Notes: generated from the letters alone by a model not told the origin. 64,000 nucleotides of DNA from Massilia rubra (GCF_011682065.1 NZ_VUYU01000004.1:340519-404518), one strand, 5' to 3'. Shown: positions 37,253 through 45,971, numbered from the stretch's first letter. Program-made: numbers and translations.

Positions 37253-37710
37253 AGCAGCACGTTTACCCGGCTGTTCCGGCCCCGCTGGCCGGTTTGTTGG
37301 GCCGCCTGCCGCGTTTTCCCGGCTCGCTGCTGTTTGCCGCCGGCTTGAGCCGCGTGCTCGGGCCGCAGCTCCCCGGCGACGTGCGCGCCGCGCTGGAGGG
37401 GCGCTCGATCAGCATCGGCGTGCTTGACGCCGGCGTGCGCTTCGACGTGAGCTGGCGCGGATCGCGCTTCGTGGCCCTGGCGGCCCAGCCGGCGCCGGAC
37501 CTGTCGATCGGAGCCAGCGCGCGCGACTTTTTGCTGCTGGCGCAGCGGCGCGAAGATCCGGACACGCTGTTTTTTGCACGTCGCCTGACCATGGAGGGCG
37601 ACACCGAACTGGGGCTGCTGGTGAAGAACACGCTCGACGCGATTGACGTTGCGCTGTTCGATCCGGAGCGTTTGCTACCGGCGCGCTGGCGCCGGGGTTC
37701 TGCCATGTAA
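37249..37710 (+). CDS. ubiT: Ubiquinone biosynthesis accessory factor UbiT (SCP2 domain)
   Basis: 153 residues with an SCP2-like lipid-binding domain; FFARRLTMEGDTELGLLVKNTLDAID is the family motif. UbiT supports anaerobic ubiquinone synthesis, probably by binding isoprenoid intermediates. Start fixed by the 4-base overlap with ubiV. Confidence 0.92.
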   Translation: MKQHVYPAVPAPLAGLLGRLPRFPGSLLFAAGLSRVLGPQLPGDVRAALEGRSISIGVLDAGVRFDVSWRGSRFVALAAQPAPDLSIGASARDFLLLAQRREDPDTLFFARRLTMEGDTELGLLVKNTLDAIDVALFDPERLLPARWRRGSAM

Positions 37711-37722
37711 AGGAGGTCGATG

Positions 37723-38103
37723 ATGGGTACCGACAGGGCGGCGCTGCCGCTGGTGTATTCGTGTTCGGGGTGTTCGAGCGCGGCGCAGATGGCCAATTAC
37801 CTTGCGCTGGCGCTCGATCGCAGCGGGGAGGCTGAAATGTCGTGCATCGCCGGCGTGGGCGGCGGCGTGGCGCCGCTGGTCAAGCTGGCGCGCTCGGGCC
37901 GGCCGGTGCTGGCGATCGATGGGTGTCCGCTCGCGTGCGCGCGCCAGTGCCTGGCGCAGCATGGGGTGACGCCCGACAAGCATGTGCTGCTCAGTGAGCT
38001 CGGGGTGCGCAAGAAGATGCATGCGGATTTTGACAAGGCACACGCCGATCAATTGGCCTCGCAGTTGCACACCGATGCCAAGGTTTTAGGACGACACCCT
38101 TAG
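37723..38103 (+). CDS. DGC-domain putative zinc-binding protein
   Basis: 126 residues from ATG 37723 (six bases after AGGAGG; ATG 37720 is too close). Cys motifs: YSCSGCSS at the N-terminus and the DGC signature AIDGCPLACARQCL. The family is often next to anaerobic or sulfur/selenium metabolism genes; biochemical role unknown. It starts 12 bases after ubiT, so probably the same operon. Confidence 0.85.
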   Translation: MGTDRAALPLVYSCSGCSSAAQMANYLALALDRSGEAEMSCIAGVGGGVAPLVKLARSGRPVLAIDGCPLACARQCLAQHGVTPDKHVLLSELGVRKKMHADFDKAHADQLASQLHTDAKVLGRHP

Positions 38104-38187
38104 ATTCGTCGTTCCCGCGAAGGCGGGAACCCATACCACCTCTGCTCAGACGTGCTATGGATCCCCGCCTTCGCGGGGACGACGGAT
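38104..38187. repeat. REP-like inverted repeat
   Basis: Arms of 33 bases (38104-38136 and 38155-38187) pair with a few mismatches and contain TTCCCGCGAAGGCGGGAA. The motif is related to the inner arms of the 26890 element. It sits between the convergent ubi operon and nrdG, and may act as a terminator. Confidence 0.8.
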
Positions 38188-38215
38188 CGTAAGTGATTGG
38201 AACTTGCCCGCTGGT

Positions 38216-38914
38216 TTACGCGGGCCGCAGTACGAAGGTATCGAAGCGCGCGCCAATGCGTTGCAGTGCCGCTTCGCCCATGACAGCACCCGCCGTCGCA
38301 TTCAAACCGGCATCCGCGCAACCCTGCGCGCGGAAGGTCTGGATCGCGTAATTGCGCACGCCGGCGCCGGCCAGCGTTTCCGCCAGGTCTTCAACCTCGG
38401 CTTCCGACAGCAAGGCCGGGTGCAGGGTGGTCCTGCACTCATGCGCCACGCCGCTGTCGACGATCATCTCGAGGCAGGCACGCGCCGGCGCCCCGCTGTC
38501 GAACACACCGGTCACGCGCGGGTAAGCCGCGAACGGCGCCTTGATATCGAATCCCACCCAATCGACCAGCGGCAGCACCGCCTTCAACTGGCGCGGATAG
38601 ATGCACGCCGTGTGCAGCCCGACCGCAAGCCCCATCTGGCGCACGGCCGCCATCGCAAAGGGCAAGGCCGGGTCCATGGTCGGCTCGCCGCCGCTGAACA
38701 CCACGCCATCGAGCAAGCAGGCGCGGCGCACCAGCAGGGCCATGACGTCGGCCCAGGCCAGCGGTCCGCTCTGGCGCGGCTGCAGGTGCGGATTGTGGCA
38801 GTAGCCGCAGCGCCACGGGCATCCCTGGATGAACACCGCGGCCGCCAGCTTGCCGGGAAAATCGGTTGCGGTAAAGGCGGTGACACCGCCCACCCGCAGC
38901 GCGCCGGCGCCCAC
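38216..38914 (-). CDS. nrdG: Anaerobic ribonucleotide reductase activase NrdG
   Basis: 232 residues, radical-SAM enzyme that generates the glycyl radical on NrdD. The CxxxCxxC cluster motif is in GCPWRCGYCHNPHL; FSGGEPTM is the SAM-binding GGE region. No ATG fits: GTG 38914 lies one base after the stop of the 64-residue gene, suggesting coupling; TTG 38932 is the alternative and overlaps that gene. Confidence 0.92.
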   Translation of the reverse strand: MGAGALRVGGVTAFTATDFPGKLAAAVFIQGCPWRCGYCHNPHLQPRQSGPLAWADVMALLVRRACLLDGVVFSGGEPTMDPALPFAMAAVRQMGLAVGLHTACIYPRQLKAVLPLVDWVGFDIKAPFAAYPRVTGVFDSGAPARACLEMIVDSGVAHECRTTLHPALLSEAEVEDLAETLAGAGVRNYAIQTFRAQGCADAGLNATAGAVMGEAALQRIGARFDTFVLRPA

Positions 38915-38915
38915 G

Positions 38916-39110
38916 CTAGCTGCGCGCCGCAACGGCGCGTTCGGTGAACCAGGTACGCTCGTGGAACTCGCCCTTCTTGCCGGTATTGAAGGACGATACG
39001 GGACGGTGATAACCCATCACGCGGGTCCAGACTTCGCAAGGCTGGCGCTCGGCATCGGTCAAGGTGATGGTTTGGGGTGCAAAAAATACGGCTTGGCTCA
39101 GGTCTGACAT
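38916..39110 (-). CDS. Separate glycyl-radical C-terminal piece of class III NrdD
   Basis: 64 residues. CEVWTRVMGYHRPVSSFN followed by a GKKGEF segment matches the C-terminal end of one-piece NrdD proteins (for example Thermotoga), where the Gly of the RV-x-G-Y loop carries the radical; here Gly33. It starts 31 bases after the nrdD stop, in another frame, with its own RBS (AAAGGAG then ATG). The upstream nrdD frame stops right after the zinc-ribbon Cys and lacks this segment. So this is a real second gene, not a sequencing frameshift of a short kind. Confidence 0.85.
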   Translation of the reverse strand: MSDLSQAVFFAPQTITLTDAERQPCEVWTRVMGYHRPVSSFNTGKKGEFHERTWFTERAVAARS

Positions 39111-39141
39111 GGATAGCTCCTTTAGTGGTTACGCAAAGTGT

Positions 39142-41157
39142 TTATGCAAGTTCGCGTTGCTTGCGCGCGATCAGGTCCAGATCGCATTTGGGACAAAACG
39201 GGTGGCTGCCCCCCAGATAACCGTGCTTGGGGCAGATTGAAAACGTTGGCGTGACGGTGATGTACGGCAGGCCAAAGCGGCTGAGGGCGCGCTTGACCAG
39301 CTGGCGGCAGGCGTCGGCGGAGGATAGCGGCTCGCTCATGTACAGGTGCAGCACGGTGCCGCCGGTGTACTTGCGCTGCAGTGGGTCCTGTCGCTCCAGC
39401 GCCTCGAACGGGTCGTCGGTAAAGCCGACCGGCAGCTGCGAGGAGTTGGTGTAGTAGGGCATGGCGTCGGTGCCGGCCTGCAGGATGTCCGGATGGCGCT
39501 TGCGGTCCTCGCGCGCGAAGCGGTAGGTGGTGCCTTCGGCGGGTGTGGCTTCGAGGTTGTACATATGGCCTGTCTGGTCCTGGAACTCCAGCATGCGCGC
39601 GCGCACATGGTCCAGCAGGCGCAGGGCGAAGGCGTGCCCCCATTCGGTGGAGATATCGTGCTCGCCCCAGGTGAAATTGCGGATCATCTCATTGACGCCG
39701 TTCACGCCCAGGGTCGAGAAGTGATTGCGCAAGGTGCCCAGGTAGCGCTTCGTGTACGGGAACAAGCCATTGTCCATGTGGCGCTGGATGACCTTGCGCT
39801 TGATCTCCAGGCTGTCGCGGCCCAGGTCCAGCAGGCGGTCGAGCGCGCCGAGCAAGCCTTCTTCGTCGTCCGCATGCAGGTAGCCCAGGCGCGCGCAGTT
39901 GATCGTCACCACGCCGAGCGAGCCGGTTTGCTCGGCCGATCCGAACAAGCCGTTACCGCGCTTGAGCAGTTCGCGCAGGTCCAGTTGCAGGCGGCAGCAC
40001 ATCGAACGGATCATGTTCGGCTTCAGTTCCGAGTTGAGGAAGTTCTGGAAGTAGGGCAGGCCGTAGCGCGCCGTCATCTCGAACAGCAGTTCCGCGTTCG
40101 GGCTGTTCCACGCAAAATCCTCGGTGATGTTGTAGGTCGGGATCGGGAAGGTGAACACGCGGCCCTTGGCGTCGCCGGTCATCATGATCTCGATGTAGGC
40201 GCGGTTGATCATGTCCATCTCGACCTGCAAGTCGCCGTAGGTGAACGGCATGTCGGCGCCGGCGATGTGCGGCACCTGCACGCGCAGGTCTTCCGGGCAC
40301 ACCCAGTCGAAGGTCAGGTTGGTGAAGGGCGTCTGCGTGCCCCAGCGCGACGGCACGTTCAGGTTGTAGATCAGCTCCTGGATGTACTGCTTGACGCTCT
40401 CGTAACTGAGCCCGTCGACGCGCACGTAGGGCGCCATGTAGGTGTCGAAAGAGCTGAACGCCTGGGCGCCTGCCCATTCGTTTTGCAAGGTGCCGAGGAA
40501 GTTGACGATCTGGCCGATGGCGCTCGACATGTGCTTCGGCGGCGCCGATTCGATCTTGCCCGGCACGCCGTTCAAGCCTTCGTGCAGCAGCGTGCGCAGC
40601 GACCAGCCGGCGCAGTAACCGGCCAGCATGTCGAGGTCGTGGATATGCAGGTCGGCGTTGCGGTGGGCGGCGCCCACGGCGGGCGGATACACGTGATCGA
40701 GCCAGTAGTTGGCGATCACCTTGCCCGACACATTGAGAATCAGCCCGCCCAGCGAGTAGCCCTGGTTGGCGTTGGCGTTGACGCGCCAGTCGCGCTGTTC
40801 CAGGTATTCGTTCATCGACGCTTCGACGTCGATCAGGCTTTTGCGGTCGCGCCGCAGGCCGTGGTGCTGCTCGCGATAGACCACGAAGGCGCGCAGGGTG
40901 GCGCGGTGGCCGGCGTTAAACAGGGCGGTCTCCACCGCATCCTGGACTTGCTCGACGCCGGGGGTGTCGATGCCCAGTGCGGACAGCGCGGGCAGGACCG
41001 CGTTCCAGGTCAGCAGATGGGCGGCGTCGGCGTCGAACTCGCCGCTGGCCAGCGCGGCGCGCTCCAGGGCCGACCCGATGCGGGTGGCGTCGAACGGCTT
41101 GACGGCGCCATCGCGCTTGCGGATGTGGGTGGGTAAGTGAAGCGGTGGAATAATCAT
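39142..41157 (-). CDS. nrdD: Anaerobic (class III) ribonucleoside-triphosphate reductase, main part
   Basis: 671 residues. An N-terminal ATP-cone (IRKRDGAVKPFDATRIGSAL) for allosteric control is followed by the ten-stranded barrel and a C-terminal zinc ribbon (SICPKHGYLGG...FCPKCDLD). It reduces NTPs to dNTPs without oxygen. The polypeptide ends directly after the zinc site and lacks the glycyl-radical loop, which is encoded by the next gene. ATG 41157 was chosen since GGAGAG precedes it and the longer start (41175) lies inside an NrdR-like box. Confidence 0.94.
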   Translation of the reverse strand: MIIPPLHLPTHIRKRDGAVKPFDATRIGSALERAALASGEFDADAAHLLTWNAVLPALSALGIDTPGVEQVQDAVETALFNAGHRATLRAFVVYREQHHGLRRDRKSLIDVEASMNEYLEQRDWRVNANANQGYSLGGLILNVSGKVIANYWLDHVYPPAVGAAHRNADLHIHDLDMLAGYCAGWSLRTLLHEGLNGVPGKIESAPPKHMSSAIGQIVNFLGTLQNEWAGAQAFSSFDTYMAPYVRVDGLSYESVKQYIQELIYNLNVPSRWGTQTPFTNLTFDWVCPEDLRVQVPHIAGADMPFTYGDLQVEMDMINRAYIEIMMTGDAKGRVFTFPIPTYNITEDFAWNSPNAELLFEMTARYGLPYFQNFLNSELKPNMIRSMCCRLQLDLRELLKRGNGLFGSAEQTGSLGVVTINCARLGYLHADDEEGLLGALDRLLDLGRDSLEIKRKVIQRHMDNGLFPYTKRYLGTLRNHFSTLGVNGVNEMIRNFTWGEHDISTEWGHAFALRLLDHVRARMLEFQDQTGHMYNLEATPAEGTTYRFAREDRKRHPDILQAGTDAMPYYTNSSQLPVGFTDDPFEALERQDPLQRKYTGGTVLHLYMSEPLSSADACRQLVKRALSRFGLPYITVTPTFSICPKHGYLGGSHPFCPKCDLDLIARKQRELA

Positions 41158-41171
41158 TTGCTCTCCATGAG

Positions 41172-41218
41172 GCACAAGATGTAGTGCATGGAGAGAGATT
41201 AAATACTATATGTAGTGT
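41172..41218. promoter_or_regulatory. Tandem NrdR-like boxes before nrdD
   Basis: ATACTATATGTAGTGT (41203-41218) matches the NrdR consensus ACACTATATATAGTGT-type palindrome at about 14 of 16 positions. GCACAAGATGTAGTGC (41172-41187) is a weaker copy. Their centres are 31 bases apart, three helical turns, the arrangement known for NrdR repression of ribonucleotide reductase operons. Confidence 0.75.
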
Positions 41219-41284
41219 GGTCAACGGAGTTTTGGAGCGCTTGTAAAATCCTTGATCCAGGTTGGTTTTTGGTGGCCGTGGCGC

Positions 41285-41875
41285 CTATTTGAGCGCCAAC
41301 CGGATCTGCGCGACGAAGGCCGGATCTGGCAGGGGACTCAGTTGCGTGCTTGCGGCCAGCAGTTTACCGTTGGCGTCGAGCAGGCAGACGCGCGTGGTGT
41401 GATTGATCTCGCCATTGGTGACGGCGCGGTACTTGACCTGCAGCGCGCCGGCCATGGCGCGCGTATGGGTTTCGTTGGCGGCCACCGCCAGGCGGAAGAT
41501 GGCGGGATCGAGCTTGTGCGATTTTGCCAGTCCGGCCAGCGAGTCGGGCGTGTCGTACAGCGGGTCGAGGCTGACCATCAGCACCGCCAGCCGTCCCGGC
41601 GCGGGTTTGATCAAGTCGACCGTGCGGCGCAGGTTTTCGATGATGATCGGGCAGGCCGCGTTGCAGTCGCCGTAAAACATTGTCACCAGCAGCGGACGGC
41701 CGGCCAGTGCGCGCCAGTCGAACTGGCGGCCCTGGCTGTCCTTGAGCGGGACCGACAGGCGGTAGAGCGAGTCGGGCGGCAGCGCATCGGCGTGCGCCAG
41801 CGGGGCCGCGATGAAGCTGGCGGCAAGGATGCTCGCGCGCAGCAGCGCGCGGCGCATCGGATTGAAGGTGTTCAT
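41285..41875 (-). CDS. SCO1/SenC-family copper protein
   Basis: 196 residues with a signal peptide (ILAASFIAAPLAHA). Thioredoxin fold with the copper-binding CxxxC in DCNAACPII and a candidate His in NGEINHTTRVCLLD. It probably delivers copper to NirK or acts as a thiol-redox partner. It overlaps the upstream NirV-like gene by ATGA: third gene of the nirK operon. Confidence 0.88.
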   Translation of the reverse strand: MNTFNPMRRALLRASILAASFIAAPLAHADALPPDSLYRLSVPLKDSQGRQFDWRALAGRPLLVTMFYGDCNAACPIIIENLRRTVDLIKPAPGRLAVLMVSLDPLYDTPDSLAGLAKSHKLDPAIFRLAVAANETHTRAMAGALQVKYRAVTNGEINHTTRVCLLDANGKLLAASTQLSPLPDPAFVAQIRLALK

Positions 41876-42678
41876 GGAGAGTCTTTCGGTTTGGGTGCAT
41901 CGGTGGCCGCGCCGCGTGCGCAGCGAAAGCCCAGGTAGCCGCCGTCCTGCGCGCCTTCCATCGCCGCCAGCAGGGCAATGCGCATCAGCACCGCATAGTT
42001 GCGGCGGTCGCCCAGCGAAAGCGCCGCGCCGCCGCAGTAATCGAGCTGCTTGCGCGGGTCCTGGGTGCGGCTGTCGGCACTGACGAACAGCGCGCTGTAA
42101 TCCTCGACCCATTCCCACACCAGGCCGTGCATGTCGTACAGGCCATGGTAGTCCGGCGGATTGGCGCGCACCCGCGCGGGCGGCGTGCTGGCCGGATGGG
42201 CGTACCAGTTGAGGATGTGTTCCAGCCATTGCGGGTCGTCGCGGGCGTCGGCGCGGGTGGCGTCGGCCGCTGCCGCGTATTCCCATTCGTGCCAGCGCGG
42301 CAGGCGCGCCCCCTCGCTGGCGCAAAAGGCGTTCGCCGCGTGCCAGCTGACGTTGGTGACCGGCGCATCCGGCGCCAGCGCGCCGTGATCCGCCGGACCG
42401 CGCCACGCGGCCAGGTACGTCGGCGCGGCCAGCACCGCCGGCGCCTGGCCGCGCTGCCACTCGGGATGCGCGAGCACGAAGTCGCGGAATTCGGCGTTGC
42501 TGACCGGCGCCGTGCGCATCGAAAACGGCGCCACGATGGCCGGCGCCTCCTTGCCGTCGGCCGGCATGACGGAGCGCAGCTCGCCGCCGGGCAGCGCCGC
42601 GTACTGGCCGGCTGCGGCGGCGCCGCACAGCACCAGCAGCAGCGCCGCGCAGGCGAACGTGGTCAGGTCGCGTTTCAT
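41872..42678 (-). CDS. nirV: Formylglycine-generating-enzyme-like protein (NirV type)
   Basis: 268 residues with a signal peptide and the FGE-sulfatase fold: NAEFRDFVLAHPEW, PVTNVSWHAANAFCASEGARLPRWHEWEYAA, and GLVWEWVEDY. NirV proteins accompany NirK in denitrifiers; function unsettled. Seven bases from the nirK stop. The symbol rests on position next to nirK. Confidence 0.82.
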   Translation of the reverse strand: MKRDLTTFACAALLLVLCGAAAAGQYAALPGGELRSVMPADGKEAPAIVAPFSMRTAPVSNAEFRDFVLAHPEWQRGQAPAVLAAPTYLAAWRGPADHGALAPDAPVTNVSWHAANAFCASEGARLPRWHEWEYAAAADATRADARDDPQWLEHILNWYAHPASTPPARVRANPPDYHGLYDMHGLVWEWVEDYSALFVSADSRTQDPRKQLDYCGGAALSLGDRRNYAVLMRIALLAAMEGAQDGGYLGFRCARGAATDAPKPKDSP

Positions 42679-42685
42679 GGCGCGT

Positions 42686-44095
42686 TCAATTGGCTTTGAC
42701 CTGGCGCATTTGCTTGACCTGGGCCGGCGTGATGACGGCTTTGCCGCCGTTCATGTCGGTGCTGACGTAGTTGATGACGGCGGCGACATCGTCGTCATCG
42801 AGGTCTTGCGGCGGCATGACCGAGTTGTAATGCTCGCCGTTGACGACCAGCTCTCCGCTGCGGCCATGCAGCACGATGTGCGCCATTTCGTACGGCCGCT
42901 CCTGGAAGAAGTCCGAGTTGGCCAGCGGCGGGAACACTCCCGGAACGCCTTTGCCGTCCGGCAGATGGCAGGCCGCGCAGGTGTTGTCGTAGACCGCCTT
43001 GCCGCGCACGCGTTGCGCGCTGGTTGGTGCGGGCACCGGTGGCGCCTTGGCTGCAACGGCGGGCGGCTTGGCGCCGTTCAGCGCTGTCTTGATGCCCTTG
43101 CCGTAAATATCGAGCCGCTCGGGACCGCTGATCGCCATCAAGCCGACCGCACCCTTGTTGAAGGCGCGCGTGAGCGAGTGGTCCACCAGGGTCAGGTTGC
43201 CGGGTACTTTGGGGACGAATTCGACGATGGTCGAGCCGCCCGGAGGCACCAGCGTGGTCTGGACGTTTTCCTGGAAGCGCGAGCCGCCGTCGGCAAAGAC
43301 CTTGTCGAAAATGGCGCCGATGATGTGGAAGCTCGATACCGTATTCGGACCGCCCACGCCGAAGAACATGCGCACCTTGTCGCCCGCCTTGGCGCTGAGC
43401 GCGCCCTGGCCGGTGAGTGCGCCGTCGGCGCCGTTGAACAGCACGTAGGTGGGGCGCTCGTCGATGGCCTTTTGCAGGTCGAAGCCTTGCAGGCCGGGGG
43501 CGCGGTAGGCGCCGGTGGTGTAGAAGTCACCCTGCATGACGTAGTATTCCTTGTCGACCTTGGCCATGCCTTCCTTGGGTTCGACCAGGATCATGCCGTA
43601 CATGCCGTTGGCGACGTGCATGCCGACGGGCGCGGTGGCGCAGTGGTAGACGTACAGGCCGGGGGCCAGCGCCTTGAAGGTGAAGCTGGCTTGATTGCCC
43701 GGGGCGATCAGGGTTTGCCCGGCGCCGCCACCGGGACCGGTGACGGCGTGCAGGTCGATATTGTGGGGCAGCTTGTTGCCTGAGAGGTTTTGCAGGTTGA
43801 GTTCGACCGTGTCGCCTTCGCGCACGCGGATCATTTTGCCGGGGACGGTGCCGCCGAAGGTCCAGAAGGTGTAGCGCGTGCCGGGTGCGATTTCGCGCTC
43901 GATTTCCTCGACCGTCAGGTTGACGACCACGCGCGCCGGGGTCTTGCGCGTGATTTGCGGCGGCAGTGCGGGCGGCGCGAGCAGCTCCTGATGGATGACC
44001 GGCAGCGCCGCTTCGGCGGCCTGGGCGTGCAGCGAGAAGAGGGCGGAAGCGGTGGCGAGGCAGGTGCCGGCGAGACGGAGAGGAAGCGAGCGCAT
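42686..44095 (-). CDS. nirK: Copper nitrite reductase with C-terminal cytochrome c domain
   Basis: 469 residues. Reduces nitrite to NO in the periplasm. Signal peptide (to about 27), two cupredoxin domains with type-1/type-2 copper ligands in LPHNIDLHAV (including the catalytic Asp), YVYHCATAPVGMHVANGMYG, and SSFHIIGAIFD. A fused cytochrome c follows with CAACH and a later axial Met in NSVMPPQ. This is the three-domain type known from Ralstonia. Operon nirK-nirV-sco. Confidence 0.96.
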   Translation of the reverse strand: MRSLPLRLAGTCLATASALFSLHAQAAEAALPVIHQELLAPPALPPQITRKTPARVVVNLTVEEIEREIAPGTRYTFWTFGGTVPGKMIRVREGDTVELNLQNLSGNKLPHNIDLHAVTGPGGGAGQTLIAPGNQASFTFKALAPGLYVYHCATAPVGMHVANGMYGMILVEPKEGMAKVDKEYYVMQGDFYTTGAYRAPGLQGFDLQKAIDERPTYVLFNGADGALTGQGALSAKAGDKVRMFFGVGGPNTVSSFHIIGAIFDKVFADGGSRFQENVQTTLVPPGGSTIVEFVPKVPGNLTLVDHSLTRAFNKGAVGLMAISGPERLDIYGKGIKTALNGAKPPAVAAKAPPVPAPTSAQRVRGKAVYDNTCAACHLPDGKGVPGVFPPLANSDFFQERPYEMAHIVLHGRSGELVVNGEHYNSVMPPQDLDDDDVAAVINYVSTDMNGGKAVITPAQVKQMRQVKAN

Positions 44096-44176
44096 GATAA
44101 GACCTTTTCTTTTTCTGTTGGACGTTGCGAAAGGCAGCCGTCAACAGCATGCTAAGGTTTGCGTTCGGGAAATTCC

Positions 44177-44190
44177 TTGATGTGGATTAC
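44177..44190. promoter_or_regulatory. Imperfect FNR/Dnr-like site upstream of nirK
   Basis: TTGATGTGGATTAC keeps TTGAT fully and 3 of 5 bases of the second half-site. It is centred 88 bases before the nirK ATG. Position and pathway make regulation plausible, the mismatches make it uncertain. Confidence 0.4.
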
Positions 44191-44341
44191 ATTTTGGGGC
44201 AATCTGGCGAACGGTTGGCGGTCCGACGGCGCGTTGGTGCCGGAAGACCGTGTGCATGGGTGAAGAACAGGGTTGGTGAGAAGCCGTCCGATGATCCGGC
44301 AACGGCTGCAAGGGTGAGGTTTTTCGGGGAGATAAAAGCAG

Positions 44342-44644
44342 ATGGCACTGAATTTTCACGATTACAGCGGCGAATTCTACGATGGGGATGAGGGCAGCTA
44401 TTTCGTCATCCTGCGTGGAACCGCGGACATCATTCTGATACCGACGCTTGAGGCCAGGGACGACGAATTGCGATGCGATTTCGAGTTGCTCGACAAAACC
44501 TTAAGCACCGACGACGTGAAATCATTGGTGATTGTTGTGCTTCTTGGGCATTTTCTATTGGGTTACTACGCGAAAACGATAAAATTTATCCAGTTTAAGA
44601 ACATCGCGAGTGAAGATGAATTTCGCAGCGTGTATCCTGGTTAA
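44342..44644 (+). CDS. Unrecognised 100-residue protein
   Basis: Starts MALNFHDYSGEFYDGDEGSY, with GGGGAGAT upstream of the ATG. Acidic N-terminal half, then a hydrophobic stretch (VKSLVIVVLLGHFLLGYYA, about 59-77) that could be one membrane span or a buried helix. Lower GC than neighbours. No family recognised. Confidence 0.55.
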   Translation: MALNFHDYSGEFYDGDEGSYFVILRGTADIILIPTLEARDDELRCDFELLDKTLSTDDVKSLVIVVLLGHFLLGYYAKTIKFIQFKNIASEDEFRSVYPG

Positions 44645-44763
44645 TGTGATTTGCAAAACTGCCGCGTGTGCAGCGCGTCTTGCTTGCACCGCCCTGGGTT
44701 TTCTCTCAGCCCCAATGCGCAAGGTGCGCATCGTTCCGGCGCTTGCCAGGATAAATCCTCGTC

Positions 44764-45135
44764 TTAGCTATCGTTCTGTTCGCTTCCACCATAAGCACGC
44801 ATGTTGGTGATCAAGCTCGCTACGGCAAGGAGGACGCACGTTGCTCCGGAATAGGTGGCGAAATTAAAATAGATTTCCTGCCCCAACCCCTCCACAAGGA
44901 AAAACAGGCCGAGCAAGCCGAAAAACAGCGGTCCGATGAACATCGACTTGCGGGTAACCTTTAGTAATTTCGTGCTGCGCAGCTGAAGTGCGTGCATCTC
45001 AGACGCTCTGCTTTCGTGAACACCTTTACATGCCAGAGCATGACCGAGATCGACACTGCATTCGGAACACACGCCCTTGCCGCAAACCCGGAAAATTCCA
45101 AAGGCATTGTTGTGCGGGTGGCTGAAACAGTTCAT
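44764..45135 (-). CDS. Small membrane protein with N-terminal Cys/His cluster
   Basis: 123 residues. MNCFSHPHNNAFGIFRVCGKGVC...CSVDLGHALAC shows C-x-x-H, C-x4-C-x2-C and a further C and H, like a B-box/zinc-ribbon that binds zinc. Two hydrophobic helices follow at about 66-82 and 94-110. Such proteins are common but unassigned in function. Confidence 0.65.
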   Translation of the reverse strand: MNCFSHPHNNAFGIFRVCGKGVCSECSVDLGHALACKGVHESRASEMHALQLRSTKLLKVTRKSMFIGPLFFGLLGLFFLVEGLGQEIYFNFATYSGATCVLLAVASLITNMRAYGGSEQNDS

Positions 45136-45336
45136 GTATTTTCCTTATCGGTCAAGGCCGGGATGCGCGTACGCCAGTCGTAATGAACCCGGCGACGACA
45201 GCGGCCGTCGACGAGCGCTGCCAATTATATCGAGTAATTGCGCCAGCAATCTTGGGTCGCTGACGAGTATCCTCGTCAGCGTTGCCCGGGCAGTGTCCGT
45301 CAGTCGTTTCAATTCGCACACAAGCTCAACAACTTT

Positions 45337-45681
45337 ATCTTGCGCTTGATGTAAGGCTGCAACGGAACATCGTTGATGCCTGCAACGTAACCATCTTTCA
45401 CTGGTGGCAATGTAGGTGATGTCGGTCACCCACACGGTGTTCGGGGCAACCGGCTTGAAAACTTGTCCGAGAAGATTTGGGGCCGCTGGCAAATCGTGAT
45501 TCGAGTTAGTTGTAGCCGTAAATTTGCGCGTCTGCTTGCAGCGCAGCGTCAATTCTTGCCGCAGCCGTGCAATCCGGTCGCGGCCAGCGACAAATCCTTG
45601 AGCTTGCAGTTCAGGCTGCAGTCGTACTTCGCCATACGTCTGCCGAGTCTGGCGACGTGCCGCGACAATGGCCACCTTCAA
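45337..45681 (-). pseudogene. Frameshifted IS3-family transposase remnant
   Basis: The minus strand reads RRQTRQTYGEVRL..., RKFTATTNSNHDLPAAPNLL and PNTVWVTDITYIATSE, the central part of an IS3-family OrfB with the first catalytic Asp (TDITYI). After about 45385 the frame shifts (continuing VAGINDV in another frame) and the rest is missing; no OrfA or terminal repeats are seen. The gap 45136-45953 otherwise holds no supported gene. Confidence 0.8.
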
Positions 45682-45971
45682 TCGCTCGTCATCGCAACGT
45701 TACGGTCATTGACCTGAACGACGCGGCCTTCGAAGTGCTCAGCATGACGGTCTCTCTCATTTCCTCAGTGGCCCATTTTGGTATTAATTTCCTCCAGGTT
45801 GGCATGCATATATCGGATTATTGGTGTTATATTGGTATACCGATATTGCACATAAAACATCGGAATTGTCGCGTAAACCGCTTTCGCCATCATCGCGCGG
45901 GCACGGAGTGACGCGCGGCACACGGATCGGCCAGGTTTATTTCCGGCACGCAAGTGCCCCGACAATTTGAT

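Noticed and set aside
41252..41265. TTGATCCAGGTTGG as an FNR box for nrdD
   Set aside because: The second half-site has lost the ATCAA pattern; kept only as a weak resemblance.
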